From assembly GCA_030789695.1 (NCBI GenBank), contig CM061140.1:80662422-80726421 (forward strand): DNA of 64,000 nt, written 5' to 3'. Made by a program: the position numbers and the translations under genes. Of this stretch, positions 45,193 through 59,048 are shown in pieces (within the stretch, counting starts at the first letter, position 1; each line of letters opens with the position of its first letter). The notes below the pieces were generated by a model. The model was not told the origin of the DNA. It saw nothing but the letters and a program-made list of their open reading frames with translations, and searched no databases. Source of the DNA: Scilla litardierei (taxonomy: Eukaryota > Streptophyta > Magnoliopsida > Asparagales > Asparagaceae).

Positions 45193-48100
45193 TGTCACGC
45201 CCCGCTTCCCATTGTACTCGGGAGCGAGGACGCGACGAAGGTCCGCATGTGCTTAAAGAAAGAAGGAGGTACTTTTTCTTTTCTCTCCTCCTTGGTTTAA
45301 GCACATTACGCGTCTGTGTGATAACATCCTGCAGGTTCTTGCATGCTACTCAACAACACAGATAAATTTTATTACAATCTTAATGTCTCAAAAGATTTAC
45401 AACAATGAAAGAAGTAAAAGCGGAAGGAGGGTCTAAAGCCCATACAAGTATTGGAAGAGACAACAATTACAAAAGTAATGATGCGAAGACACAAAGCTTC
45501 TCAGCGACGGAACATAACAGCAAGGTACTCCTGGTCAACCTGCTCAGTCTCTAAGCAACTCCTCAGCAAACCTGTCTAATACCTGACGTATATTTCACAA
45601 GACAAGGAAATATACGTCAGCGAGGGTCGCTCGGCAAGATTTAAAAAGGTTAAGATAATTGACCCTCGGCAAGGTTTTCGAAAACGGTTTCATGGCAATA
45701 TGAGTCACAACATTAGGATTTACGATATTTAAAGCATGACAAGTGTGTGCACAACAATAAACATGGCAAGTGTGTGTGCGTACAGCAATAAGCATGGTAA
45801 GTGTGTACGTACAGCAATAGCATGGCAGGCGTGGTGTGTACAGCAAATGACATGGCAAGTGTGGTGTGTACATCAGTAAACATGGCAAGGGTGTGTGTAC
45901 AGCAATAAGTGAGACAAGTGTGGTGTGAACGGCAAGTGTAGTGTGTACAGCAATAAACATGAAAAGTGTAGTGTGCACAGCAATAGGCATGATATTAGTA
46001 CACGAATAAGGCAGGAGTAACTAACAGAGCACGCAATCCTCAATAGTAACAACTGAGTAAAAGAACGCGACAATCATTCAAGTGTGCCTAGTGAAAAAGC
46101 CCAATGTCTGAGGGGGAAAAGTGACCAGCATCGCACCCAAGCCAACGGGAGCTACCCGTGGCTCTCTACTCACCGACCCGGCCAGGTGTCGGTCAAGTTC
46201 ACCACGAGAGTGCAATCCAGCATTCCAGCCTCTACTACATTGAACTACCCCGCCCAAGTGTACTGTTGGAACACGAGCCAGCCTAATTCACATTACGAGC
46301 ACGAGTTTGTCAACTCACATGACATCACGATTTCACTATTTCGCCTCTTGGGCGCACGAATTCATAATTTCACGATTTCAAGTATTCCATTCCGTCAATA
46401 GGTTCCGTTAATACGCATTCAATCACGAATCATTCAATTAGGAGTGTACAAGCATGATGTGCAACATGACTTAAGGTAAAACTAGCATTTCATGATCTTG
46501 CATTTAAAGGTAACGGTATTTAAAACAGAAAATGCACACTTGCCTGTAGCAACGCGATTTAGGTGCACACGCGGTATTTAGAGAGGCGTGGAATTATCTG
46601 CGTAATTGGGTTCATAACATCAAGTCAGAAGCTATTAATTCACTTAGAATTATTATTAGGTCTAACTTGTTAATACTGTTTTCTATTATTATTATCCTAA
46701 TATAAGAAGTCATATATTGAGCTAAATTAATAATTCAAATGTTGTAACAGTACCTTTTAAGTACACTATACATGTAGCTATGAGGTACCATCTATATATA
46801 TTGCACAGTATTTTGAGATATTAACTTACATATATAAATAAAGCTGGGATACGGATTTATATAGGCTAACAACATCATTTAATCAACCGTTAAGGTACTG
46901 AATGTTATATATCAACTAACAGACAGATTCTAACCAACCAACACTGCGAATTAATATTACTAACCTAATACAGTAAGCTAACTGCATTAACCCCACATCT
47001 ATATTATCTTATTTCAAACAAAAAATATTTTAGCGTCCTGCTAAAAGAACTCACCCACACGGAGACGAGGCGCAGCCCAAATTCGAAGTAGGAGACCTCT
47101 CCGGAAGGCAGCGGTCAGATCCCTCTGGGCGACGGCGACGAGGAGCGCTCGCTGTGATGACAAAGGAAGAAAGGGGCGGCGATGGCCTGGTGAAAGAGGG
47201 GAGGAATCGATCATCGATGTCGGAGGGTTTGAGGAAGGGGATCAGCAGCTGATGGGGGAGATCGGAGCTGAGCCGCCGGGGGTGAGGTCGGAGGGAGAAG
47301 ATGAGACCGGGGTCGCTGTACGGAGGTCCGGCGGCTCCGTGGCGGTGAGATGAGCAGCACGCGACGGTTCGGGGGGAAGGGCGGATGGCGACTGGGCTTG
47401 GTCGGATAGGGCTAGGGCGCGGTGATTCGTCGGAGATGTTGGAACGGAGGGCAGAGATCGGTAGGGGATAACAGGGTGTGGACGAGGAGGGTTGAGGGAC
47501 GAGATCTGGCTGTCGACTGGGCTCGTGCAGGGGTTACGGGGGTTGCTGATGCCCGGAGGCGGAGGGGTTGGAATCCTCTGTTCCGAACAGAGGAAGGAAG
47601 GCAAACAGGGGAGGGCTGTCGGCGACGGCTTGGTGGTGAGGTCCGGAGGAGGGGCGGGGTTTGTCGGACGGAGTTGGCGAAGGTGCGAGGTGGGTCGAAG
47701 CGAAGTCCGAAGGAAGGCTTGGTGGCGGTCGGAGCTTGCAACCGGAGGGTGAGGGAGGAGGAAGTGGAAGCAAACGGTGGCGGGGTTTTTTACGGCGAGA
47801 GGGAGAGGTCTGGCGACGGGGCGGGTCGGAGCTAGGCGTCGTTGCCGGAGGTGGCGGAGGGCAAGAGGAAGTAGGCGGAGACGGTGTTTGTGGGGTTTAC
47901 CGGCGGTCGCCGGTGGCGAGATCCAGAGGCGGGTGGCTAATCGGGGGTGTGGTGAAGTCACCGGCGAGTCTGTCGCCGTGGGAAGAAGGGGGAGGCGTTG
48001 GGACTTCGAACAGGGGAGGAGCTGGGTGGTTGAGGCATGACTGGGGAGAGTGAAGGAGATGCCGTCGGAAACGGGGGCAAGAGCGTTGGTCGCGATGGGC

Positions 48101-49407
48101 GGGGCGACTTGGTGCTTGGATAGATGGGGCTGGGTTAGAATCGGGCTCGGGCAGCGGGGGAGATGACGGTGGCTTGGCGGTGGGGCCGAGGGAGGACAGG
48201 GGAGATAGGGGCGGTTCGGTCTGTCGGAGTAATGGCCGGCGGCCTGGATCGGGGGGATGGTGAACGGAGGGGAGGAGGCGTCGTATTGAGGAGGAGAACA
48301 GACGGAAGGAAAGCAGGGGCCTGGGTACTCGGAGTTGGTGTCGACGACGGCTTGCTACGATGTTGGCCGGTGACGGATCTACGGTGAGGCGAGGGGAGAT
48401 CGGAGTGGAGGAGGTGTGGGCTGCAGGGCGAAGATGGCGGTGTAAGCATGTCGGGTATGGCGCTGGCCTCCACGGTGGTGCGATGGCTGAGGGGAGATGA
48501 CAGTAGGCGGAAGAGATCTTGGGAGGGGATATCCCGCATGAAATCGTGAGGAGAGGCGAGTGGTTATAACCGTGGGTTGTTGAGATCACAAACGTGGATC
48601 ATTGGGGGAGAGATTCGTGGGGTTTTTAGGGAAATGATTTTGAAAAATCAAAGGTTTAATTAATAGGTTTTATTCAAGGGAAATAAGAGCCAATTAATAG
48701 GTTTGAATAGGTCTTAATAAGGAAACTTTTTGCAAAGGAAATTATTAGGTCTTTATTAGGATTTAAATTGGGAAGTAACTCAAAACCATTTGATTTTCAA
48801 GGAGTTTTCAAAATTTGAAATTCGAATTCGAAAATAGAATTTGAAAAGAGTATTTTAAAGAATTTGCTTTTAAGTTAATAATAATAATATTATTAAGGTT
48901 AATAATAAAAATAGCTAATACGTACAAGGCTAGCGGCTGATACGGGTACATTTAGGATATGATAAGATTAATTGGACAATTAGGATAACCAAGATATTAT
49001 ACGATTTGATAAAATCAATTTAGTTAGGAAATATCGGATACGATTTAGTCGAGTTAGGATATAGATTGGGAGAATCAATGGCCAGTTTGGTTGAGATTTG
49101 ATTCGAAGGATCGATTTGGTTGAGATGCGATTTGGTTAATATGATCAATTAAGATGTTTAGACCAGAGTCGGATTGGTTCAAGATAAGATTTCGAGGAAT
49201 CGTCTGATTAGAATAATTGGATTATCACGATCTTGCCTCAGCACTCCACATCAAGCAAAATTTAAAGAAGGTAAGGACGCGATCGCTAAGTTGCGTGATC
49301 AATCTATGAATAACATAATAGACTAAAATTCTAAATCATATAGTTAAATAAATCATCACACAGTATTAACACGTGCAAATACATACCTACGGGAACAGGC
49401 CGTTACA
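45193..49407 (-). repeat. Tekay-like LTR copy 1
   Basis: 4,215 bp with AT-rich ends and a GC-rich block (about 47060-48590). Roughly 20 differences from copy 2 counted by eye (about 0.5%). The long open frames in the GC-rich block have no recognisable domain and occur on both strands. Confidence 0.95.
45735..45990 (-). repeat. About 29-bp minisatellite in LTR copy 1
   Basis: About nine degenerate units of the type CATGGCAAGTGTG...TACAGCAATAA. Its translation gives a repetitive AVHTTL-like peptide, which is not a real protein. Confidence 0.85.
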
Positions 49408-49858
49408 TCCTACCCACCTTATAAAAATTCCGTCCTCGGAATTTAATACAGCTAACGGGGATGTAATGACCGACAGAATCAGATGATTTTCAAGATAGGC
49501 AAGGATGTGGGCGATTCAATTGGATAACATGATGTCACGATGGGAATCAAGTGAATCAATAATAAGAAAAGGATATGATCACAAAAGTAAAGATGACCAG
49601 GGAATGATATTGTGTCTACTACGAGGTATTTCTATGGTTGTCGACAAAAGAATATAATGTTGCTACCGGTTACAAAATCAAGATGAGCTTATCGGGTCAA
49701 GTAAAAATTGAAATCCTATGACGCACTAGAATTTTATAAGGAATACGGCTGGGATAGAGTTCAAAGAAGGGTGCTCTTGAGGATTAAGATCGTAATCTTA
49801 TCTATGTTGTTCAGAGTGTTTTGCATATGCACTACCTGCATGGGCCACCACTAAAACC
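49408..49858 (-). other. 451-bp interior, copy 1
   Basis: It ends on the minus strand with GAGGACGGAATTTTTATAAG and the purine-rich GGTGGGTAGGA next to the LTR. At its other end there is no TGGTATCAGAGC-like PBS, and no gag or pol is left. It looks like the 3' end of a normal interior. Confidence 0.85.
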
Positions 49859-52800
49859 TGTCACGCCCCGCTTCCCATTGTACTCGGGAGCGAGGACGCG
49901 ACGAAGGTCCGCATGTGCTTAAAGTAAGAAGGAGGTACTTTTTCTTTTCTCTCCTCCTTGGTTTAAGCACATTACGCGTCTGTGTGATAACATCCTGCAG
50001 GTTCTTGCATGCTACTCAACAACACAGATAAATTTTATTACAATCTTAATGTCTCAAAAGATTTACAACAATGAAAGAAGTAAAAGCGGAAGGAGGGTCT
50101 AAAGCCCATACAAGTATTGGAAGAGACAACAATTACAAAAGTAATGATGCGAAGACACAAAGCTTCTCAGCGACGGAACATAACAGCAAGGTACTCCTGG
50201 TCAACCTGCTCAGTCTCTAAGCAACTCCTCAACAAACCTGTCTAATACCTGACGTATATTTCACAAGACAAGGAAATATACGTCAGCGAGGGTCGCTCGG
50301 CAAGATTTAAAAAGGTTAAGATAATTGACCCTCGGCAAGGTTTTCGAAAACGGTTTCATGGCAATATGAGTCACAACATTAGGATTTACGATATTTAAAG
50401 CATGACAAGTGTGTGCACAACAATAAACATGGCAAGTGTGTATGCGTACAGCAATAAGCATGGTAAGTGTGTACGTACAGCAATAGCATGGCAGGCGTGG
50501 TGTGTACAACAAATGACATGGCAAGTGTGGTGTGTACATCAGTAAACATGGCAAGGGTGTGTGTACAGCAATAAGTGAGACAAGTGTGGTGTGAACGGCA
50601 AGTGTAGTGTGTACAGCAATAAACATGAAAAGTGTAGTGTGCACAGCAATAGGCATGATATTAGTACACGAATAAGGCAGGAGTAACTAACAGAGCACAC
50701 AATCCTCAATAGTAACAACTGAGTAAAAGAACGCGACAATCATTCAAGTGTGCCTAGTGAAAAAGCCCAATGTCTGAGGGGGAAAAGTGACCAGCATCGC
50801 ACCCAAGCCAACGGGAGCTACCCGTGGCTCTCTACTCACCGACCCGGCCAGGTGTCGGTCAAGTTCACCACGAGAGTGCAATCCAGCATTCCAGCCTCTA
50901 CTACATTGAACTACCCCGCCCAAGTGTACTGTTGGAACACGAGCCAGCCTAATTCACATTACGAGCACGAGTTTGTCAACTCACATGACATCACGATTTC
51001 ACTATTTCGCCTCTTGGGCGCACGAATTCATAATTTCACGATTTCAAGTATTCCATTCCGTCAATAGGTTCCGTTAATACGCATTCAATCACGAATCATT
51101 CAATTAGGAGTGTACAAGCATGATGTGCAACATGACTTAAGGTAAAACTAGCATTTCATGATCTTGCATTTAAAGGTAACGGTATTTAAAACAGAAAATG
51201 CACACTTGCCTGTAGCAACGCGATTTAGGTGCACACACGGTATTTAGAGAGGCGTGGAATTATCTGCGTAATTGGGTTCATAACATCAAGTCAGAAGCTA
51301 TTAATTCACTTAGAATTATTATTAGGTCTAACTTGTTAATACTGTTTTCTATTATTATTATCCTAATATAAGAAGTCATATATTGAGCTAAATTAATAAT
51401 TCAAATGTTGTAACAGTACCTTTTAAGTACACTATACATGTAGCTATGAGGTACCATCTATATATATTGCACAGTATTTTGAGATATTAACTTACATATA
51501 TAAATAAAGCTGGGATACGGATTTATATAGGCTAACAACATCATTTAATCAACCGTTAAGGTACTGAATGTTATATATCAACTAACAGACAGATTCTAAC
51601 CAACCAACACTGCGAATTAATATTACTAACCTAATACAGTAAGCTAACTGCATTAACCCCACATCTATATTATCTTATTTCAAACAAAAAATATTTTAGC
51701 GTCCTGCTAAAAGAACTCACCCACACGGAGACGAGGCGCAGCCCAAATTCGAAGTAGGAGACCTCTCCGGAAGGCAGCGGTCAGATCCCTCTGGGCGACG
51801 GCGACGAGGAGCGCTCGCTGTGATGACAGAGGAAGAAAGGGGCGGCGATGGCCTGGTGAAAGAGGGGAGGAATCGATCATCGATGTCGGAGGGTTTGAGG
51901 AAGGGGATCAGCAGTTGATGGGGGAGATCGGAGCTGAGCCGCCGGGGGTGAGGTCGGAGGGAGAAGATGAGACCGGGGTCGCTGTACGGAGGTCCGGCGG
52001 CTCCGTGGCGGTGAGATGAGCAGCACGCGACGGTTCAGGGGGAAGGGCGGATGGCGACTGGGCTTGGTCGGATAGGGCTAGGGCGCGGTGATTCGTCGGA
52101 GATGTTGGAACGGAGGGCGGAGATCGGTAGGGGATAACAGGGTGTGGACGAGGAGGGTTGAGGGACGAGATCTGGCTGTCGACTGGGCTCGTGCAGGGGT
52201 TACGGGGGTTGCTGATGCCCGGAGGCGGCGGGGTTGGAATCCTCTGTTCCGAACAGAGGAAGGAAGGCAAACAGGGGAGGGCTGTCGGCGACGGCTTGGT
52301 GGCGAGGTCCGGAGGAGGGGCGGGGTTTGTCGGACGGAGTTGGCGAAGGTGCGAGGTGGGTCGAAGCAAAGTCCGAAGGAAGGCTTGGTGGCGGTCGGAG
52401 CTTGCAACCGGAGGGTGAGGGAGGAGGAAGTGGAAGCAAACGGTGGCGGGGTTTTTTACGGCGAGAGGGAGAGGTCTGGCGACGGGGCGGGTCGGAGCTA
52501 GGCGTCGTTGCCGGAGGTGGCGGAGGGCACGAGGAAGTAGGCGGAGACGGTGTTTGTGGGGTTTACCGGTGGTCGCCGGTGGCGAGATCCAGAGGCGGGT
52601 GGCTAATCGGGGGTGTGGTGAAGTCACCAGCGAGTCTGTCGCCGTGGGAAGAAGGGGGAGGCGTTGGGACTTCGAACAGGGGAGGAGCTGGGTGGTTGAG
52701 GCATGACTGGGGAGAGTGAAGGAGATGCCGTCGGAAACGGGGGCAAGAGCGTTGGTCGCGATGGGCGGGGCGACTTGGTGCTTGGATAGATGGGGCTGGG

Positions 52801-54073
52801 TTAGAATCGGGCTCGGGCAGCGGGGGAGATGACGGTGGCTTGGCGGTGGGGCCGAGGGAGGACAGGGGAGATAGGGGCGGTTCGGTCTGTCGGAGGAATG
52901 GCCGGCGGCCTGGATCGGGGGGATGGTGAACGGAGGGGAGGAGGCGTCGTATTGAGGAGGAGAACAGACGTAAGGGAAGCAGGGGCCTGGGTACTCGGAG
53001 TTGGTGTCGACGACGGCTTGCTACGATGTTGGCCGGTGACGGATCTACGGTGAGGCGAGGGGAGATCGGAGTGGAGGAGGTGTGGGCTGCAGGGCGAAGA
53101 TGGCGGTGTAAGCATGTCGGGTATGGCGCTGGCCTCCACGGTGGTGCGATGGCTGAGGGGAGATGACAGTAGGCGGAAGAGATCTTGGGAGGGGATATCC
53201 CGCATGAAATCGTGAGGAGAGGCGAGTGGTTATAACCGTGGGTTGTTGAGATCACAAACGTGGATCATTGGGGGAGAGATTCGTGGGGTTTTTAGGGAAA
53301 TGATTTTGAAAAATCAAAGGTTTAATTAATAGGTTTTATTCAAGGGAAATAAGAGCCAATTAATAGGTTTGAATAGGTCTTAATAAGGAAACTTTTTGCA
53401 AAGGAAATTATTAGGTCTTTATTAGGATTTAAATTGGGAAGTAACTCAAAACCATTTGATTTTCAAGGAGTTTTCAAAATTTGAAATTCGAATTCGAAAA
53501 TAGAATTTGAAAAGAGTATTTTAAAGAATTTGCTTTTAAGTTAATAATAATAATATTATTAAGGTTAATAATAAAAATAGCTAATACGTACAAGGCTAGC
53601 GGCTGATACGGGTACATTTAGGATATGATAAGATTAATTGGACAATTAGGATAATCAAGATATTATACGATTTGATAAAATCAATTTAGTTAGGAAATAT
53701 CGGATACGATTTAGTCGAGTTAGGATATAGATTGGGAGAATCAATGGCCAGTTTGGTTGAGATTTGATTCGAAGGATCGATTTGGTTGAGATGCGATTTG
53801 GTTAATATGATCAATTAAGATGTTTAGACCAGAGTCGGATTGGTTCAAGATAAGATTTCGAGGAATCGTCTGATTAGAATAATTGGATTATCACGATCTT
53901 GCCTCAGCACTCCACATCAAGCAAAATTTAAAGAAGGTAAGGACGCGATCGCTAAGTTGCGTGATCAATCTATGAATAACATAATAGACTAAAATTCTAA
54001 ATCATATAGTTAAATAAATCATCACAAAGTATTAACACGTGCAAATACATACCTACGGGAACAGGCCGTTACA
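49859..54073 (-). repeat. Tekay-like LTR copy 2
   Basis: 4,215 bp, exactly 4,666 bp downstream of copy 1 and nearly identical. Confidence 0.95.
50401..50656 (-). repeat. About 29-bp minisatellite in LTR copy 2
   Basis: Same array as at 45735, with two or three point differences. Confidence 0.85.
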
Positions 54074-54524
54074 TCCTACCCACCTTATAAAAATTCCGTC
54101 CTCGGAATTTAATACAGCTAACGGGGATGTAATGACCGACAGAATCAGATGATTTTCAAGATAGGCAAGGATGTGGACGATTCAATTGGATAACATGATG
54201 TCACGATGGGAATCAAGTGAATCAATAATAAGAAAAGGATATGATCACAAAAGTAAAGATGACCAGGGAATGATATTGTGTCTACTACGAGGTATTTCTA
54301 TGGTTGTCGACAAAAGAATATAATGTTGCTACCGGTTACAAAATCAAGATGAGCTTATCGGGTCAAGTAAAAATTGAAATCCTATGACGCACTAGAATTT
54401 TATAAGGAATACGGCTGGGATAGAGTTCAAAGAAGGGTGCTCTTGAGGATTAAGATCGTAATCTTATCTATGTTGTTCAGAGTGTTTTGCATATGCACTA
54501 CCTGCATGGGCCACCACTAAAACC
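54074..54524 (-). other. 451-bp interior, copy 2
   Basis: Same length as copy 1 with one difference seen by eye (near 54177). The same PBS, gag and pol are missing, so the deletion predates the duplication. Confidence 0.85.
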
Positions 54525-57500
54525 TGTCACGCCCCGCTTCCCATTGTACTCAGGAGCGAGGACGCGACGAAGGTCCGCATGTGCTTAAAGCAAGAAGGAG
54601 ATACTTTTTCTTTTCTCTCCTCCTTGGTTTAAGCACATTACGCGTCTGTGTGATAACATCCTGCAGGTTCTTGCATGCTACTCAACAACACAGATAAATT
54701 TTATTACAATCTTAATGTCTCAAAAGATTTACAACAATGAAAGAAGTAAAAGCGGAAGGAGGGTCTAAAGCCCATACAAGTATTGGAAGAGACAACAATT
54801 ACAAAAGTAATGATGCGAAGACACAAAGCTTCTCAGCGACGGAACATAACAGCAAGGTACTCCTGGTCAACCTGCTCAGTCTCTAAGCAACTCCTCAGCA
54901 AACCTGTCTAATACCTGACGTATATTTCACAAGACAAGGAAATATACGTCAGCGAGGGTCGCTCGGCAAGATTTAAAAAGGTTAAGATAATTGACCCTCG
55001 ACAAGGTTTTCGAAAACGGTTTCATGGCAATATGAGTCACAACATTAGGATTTACGATATTTAAAGCATGACAAGTGTGTGCACAACAATAAACATGGCA
55101 AGTGTGTGTGCGTACAGCAATAAGCATGGTAAGTGTGTACGTACAGCAATAGCATGGCAGGCGTGGTGTGTACAGCAAATGACATGGCAAGTGTGGTGTG
55201 TACATCAGTAAACATGGCAAGGGTGTGTGTACAACAATAAGTGAGACAAGTGTGGTGTGAACGGCAAGTGTAGTGTGTACAGCAATAAACATGAAAAGTG
55301 TAGTGTGCACAGCAATAGGCATGATATTAGTACACGAATAAGGCAGGAGTAACTAACAGAGCACGCAATCCTCAATAGTAACAACAGAGTAAAAGAACGC
55401 GACAATCATTCAAGTGTGCCTAGTGAAAAAGCCCAATGTCTGAGGGGGAAAAGTGACCAGCATCGCACCCAAGCCAACGGGAGCTACCCGTGGCTCTCTA
55501 CTCACCGACCCGGCCAGGTGTCGGTCAAGTTCACCACGAGAGTGCAATCCAGCATTCCAGCCTCTACTACATTGAACTACCCCGCCCAAGTGTACTGTTG
55601 GAACACGAGCCAGCCTAATTCACATTACGAGCACGAGTTTGTCAACTCACATGACATCACGATTTCACTATTTCGCCTCTTGGGCGCACGAATTCATAAT
55701 TTCACGATTTCAAGTATTCCATTCCGTCAATAGGTTCCGTCAATACGCATTCAATCACGAATCATTCAATTAGGAGTGTACAAGCATGATGTGCAACATG
55801 ACTTAAGGTAAAACTAGCATTTCATGATCTTGCATTTAAAGGTAACGGTATTTAAAACAGAAAATGCACACTTGCCTGTAGCAACGCGATTTAGGTGCAC
55901 ACGCGGTCTTTAGAGAGGCGTGGAATTATCTGCGTAATTGGGTTCATAACATCAAGTCAGAAGCTATTAATTCACTTAGAATTATTATTAGGTCTAACTT
56001 GTTAATATTGTTTTCTATTATTATTATCCAAATATAAGAAGTCATATATTGAGCTAAATTAATAATTCAAATGTTGTAACAGTACCTTTTAAGTACACTA
56101 TACATGTAGCTATGAGGTACCATCTATATATATTGCACAGTATTGTGAGATATTAACTTACATATATAAATAAAGCTGGGATACGGATTTATATAGGCTA
56201 ACAACATCATTTAATCAACCGTTAAGGTACTGAATGTTATATATCAACTAACAGACAGATTCTAACCAACCAACACTGCGAATTAATATTACTAACCTAA
56301 TACAGTAAGCTAACTGCATTAACCCCACATCTATATTATCTTATTTCAAACAAAAAATATTTTAGCGTCCTGCTAAAAGAACTCACCCACACGGAGACGA
56401 GGCGCAGCCCAAATTCGAAGTAGGAGACCTCTCCGGAAGGCAGCGGTCAGATCCCTCTGGGCGACGGTGACGAGGAGCGCTCGCTGTGATGACAGAGGAA
56501 GAAAGGGGCGGCGATGGCCTGGTGAAAGAGGGGAGGAATCGATCATCGATGTCGGAGGGTTTGAGGAAGGGGATCAGCAGCTGATGGGGGAGATCGGAGC
56601 TGAGCCGCCGGGGGTGAGGTCGGAGGGAGAAGATGAGACCGGGGTCGCTGTACGGAGGTCCGGCGGCTCTGTGGCGGTGAGATGAGCAGCACGCGACGGT
56701 TCGGGGGGAAGGGCGGATGGCGACTGGGCTTGGTCGGATAGGGCTAGGGCGCGGTGATTCGTCGGAGATGTTGGAACAAAGGGCGGAGATCGGTAGGGGA
56801 CAACAGGGTGTGGACGAGGAGGGTTGAGGGACGAGATCTGGCTGTCGACTGGGCTCGTGCAGGGGTTACGGGGGTTGCTGATGCCCGGAGGCGGCGGGGT
56901 TGGAATCCTCTGTTCTGAACAGAGGAAGGAAGGCAAACAGGGGATGGCTGTCGGCGACGGCTTGGTGGCGAGGTCCGGAGGAGGGGCGGGGTTTGTCGGA
57001 CGGAGTTGGCGAAGGTGCGAGGTGGGTCGAAGCGAAGTCCGGAGGAAGGCTTGGTGGCGGTCGGAGCTTGCAACCGGAGGGTGAGGGAGGAGGAAGTGGA
57101 AGCAAACGGTGGCGGGGTTGTTTGCGGCGAGAGGGAGAGGTCTGGCGACGGGGTGGGTCGGAGCTAGGCGTCGTTGCCGGAGGTGGCGGAGGGCAAGAGG
57201 AAGTAGGCGGAGACGGTGTTTGTGGGGTTTACCGGCGGTCGCCGGTGGCGAGATCCAGAGGCGGGTGGCTAATCGGGGGTGTGGTGAAGTCACCGGCGAG
57301 TCTGTCACTGTGGGAAGAAGGGGGAGGCGTTGGGACTTCGAACAGCGGAGGAGCTGGGTGGTTGAGGCATGACTTGGGAGAGTGAAGGAGATGCCGTCGG
57401 AAACGGGGGCAAGAGCATTGGTCGCGATGGGTGGGGCGACTTGGTGCTTGGATAGATGGGGCTGGGTTAGAATCGGGCTCGGGCAGCGGGGGAGATGACG

Positions 57501-58739
57501 GTGGCTTGGCGGTGGGGCCGAGGGAGGACAGGGGAGATAGGGGCGGTTCGGTCTGTCGGAGGAATGGCCGGCGGCCTGGATCGGGGGGATGGTGAATGGA
57601 GGGGAGGAGGCGTCGTATTGAGGAGGAGAACAGACGGAAGGGAAGCAGGGGCCTGGGTACTCGGAGTTGGTGTCGACGACGGCTTGCTACGATGTTGGCC
57701 GGTGACGGATCTACGGTGAGGCGAGGGGAGATCGGAGTGGAGGAGGTGTGGGCTGCAGGGCGAAGATGGCGGTGTAAGCATGTCGGGTATGGCGCTGGCC
57801 TCCACGGTGGTGCGATGGCTGAGGGGAGATGACAGTAGGCGGAAGAGATCTTGGGAGGGGATATCCCGCATGAAATCGTGAGGAGAGGCAAGTGGTTATA
57901 ACCGTGGGTTGTTGAGATCACAAACGTGGATCATTGGGGGAGAGATTCGTGGGGTTTTTAGGGAAATGATTTTGAAAAATCAAAGGTTTAATTAATAGGT
58001 TTTATTCAAGGGAAATAAGAGCCAATTAATAGATTTGAATAGGTCTTAATAAGGAAACTTTTTGAAAGGGAAATTATTAGGTCTTTATTAGGATTTAAAT
58101 TGGGAAGTAACTCAAAACCATTTGATTTTCAAGGAGTTTTCAAAATTTGAAATTCGAATTCGAAAATAGAATTTGAAAAGAGTATTTTAAAGAATTTGCT
58201 TTTAAGTTAATAATAATAATATTATTAAGGTTAATAATAAAAATAGCTAATACGTACAAGGCTAGCGGCTGATACGGGTTCATTTAGGATATGATAAGAT
58301 TAATTGGACAATTAGGATAACCAAGATATTATACGATTTGATAAAATCAATTTAGTTAGGAAATATCGGATACGATTTAGTCGAGTTAGGATATAGATTG
58401 GGAGAATCAATGGCCAGTTTGGTTGAGATTTGATTCGAAGGATCGATTTGGTTGAGATGCGATTTGGTTAATATGATCAATTAAGATGTTTAGACCAGAG
58501 TCGGATTGGTTCAAGATAAGATTTCGAGGAATCGTCTGATTAGAATAATTGGATTATCACGATCTTGCCTCAGCACTCCACATCAAGCAAAATTTAAAGA
58601 AGGTAAGGACGCGATCGCTAAGTTGCGTGATCAATCTATGAATAACATAATAGACTAAAATTCTAAATCATATAGTTAAATAAATCATCACACAGTATTA
58701 ACACGTGCAAATACATACCTACGGGAACAGGCCGTTACA
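54525..58739 (-). repeat. Tekay-like LTR copy 3
   Basis: 4,215 bp, another 4,666 bp on. It is followed by the target duplication GCAAA. Confidence 0.95.
55067..55322 (-). repeat. About 29-bp minisatellite in LTR copy 3
   Basis: Same array and length as in the other two LTR copies. Confidence 0.85.
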
Positions 58740-58744
58740 GCAAA

Positions 58745-59048
58745 CCTAGGGTAGGGTCCAATCTCTTACAAACCCAAACCTAGGCAAGCTAGCGTGAAGA
58801 ACAACGTCATCGTTCAATCGTATCTCGAGCCCACTCTCGTGCAAACTCAAGCTACGACCTAGGTTGGGATAGTTCCTACCTGTCCAATCTCTTGCAAATG
58901 GGTATTGGTATAGAATTGCAATCGAAAACCCTAGTTTCGGTCCAATCTCTTGCAAACCGATTCCGGAGGAGTTCAATTGCAACCCAATTCGAATATCTAG
59001 GGCTTCCTATCGAATTGGGATCCAATCTCTTGCAAATCCCGATCGATA
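58745..59048 (-). other. Five-hairpin array (B, right LTR)
   Basis: Hairpins 4 and 5 (TCGGT/ACCGA, ATTGGGAT/ATCCCGAT) are intact. Hairpin 3 has TACCTGT/ATGGGTA, hairpin 1 has lost one pair and hairpin 2 pairs less well. The Tekay-like array inserted immediately beside hairpin 1. Confidence 0.7.

Larger units (their letters stand above)
45193..58739 (-). mobile_element. Tekay/Del-like LTR array: three LTRs, two short interiors
   Basis: Three 4,215-bp LTRs (45193-49407, 49859-54073, 54525-58739) alternate with two 451-bp interiors. The whole is flanked by one perfect target duplication GCAAA (45188-45192 and 58740-58744) in the B LTR. On the minus strand LTRs run TGTAACGGCC...GGGGCGTGACA. Lineage is inferred from the LTR ends and from GAGGACGGAATTTTTATAAG with GGTGGGTAGGA just before the LTR; no coding domain is left to confirm it. 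Confidence 0.93.

Noticed and set aside
45595..45990. 131-codon frame with repeated AVHTTL-like peptides
   Set aside because: It is the translation of the 29-bp minisatellite.
47242..48589. Long overlapping open frames (230-240 codons) in the GC-rich part of each Tekay-like LTR
   Set aside because: Frames are open on both strands, give low-complexity Pro/Ser/Arg sequence without a domain, and differ by frame-neutral noise between copies. GC richness explains them.
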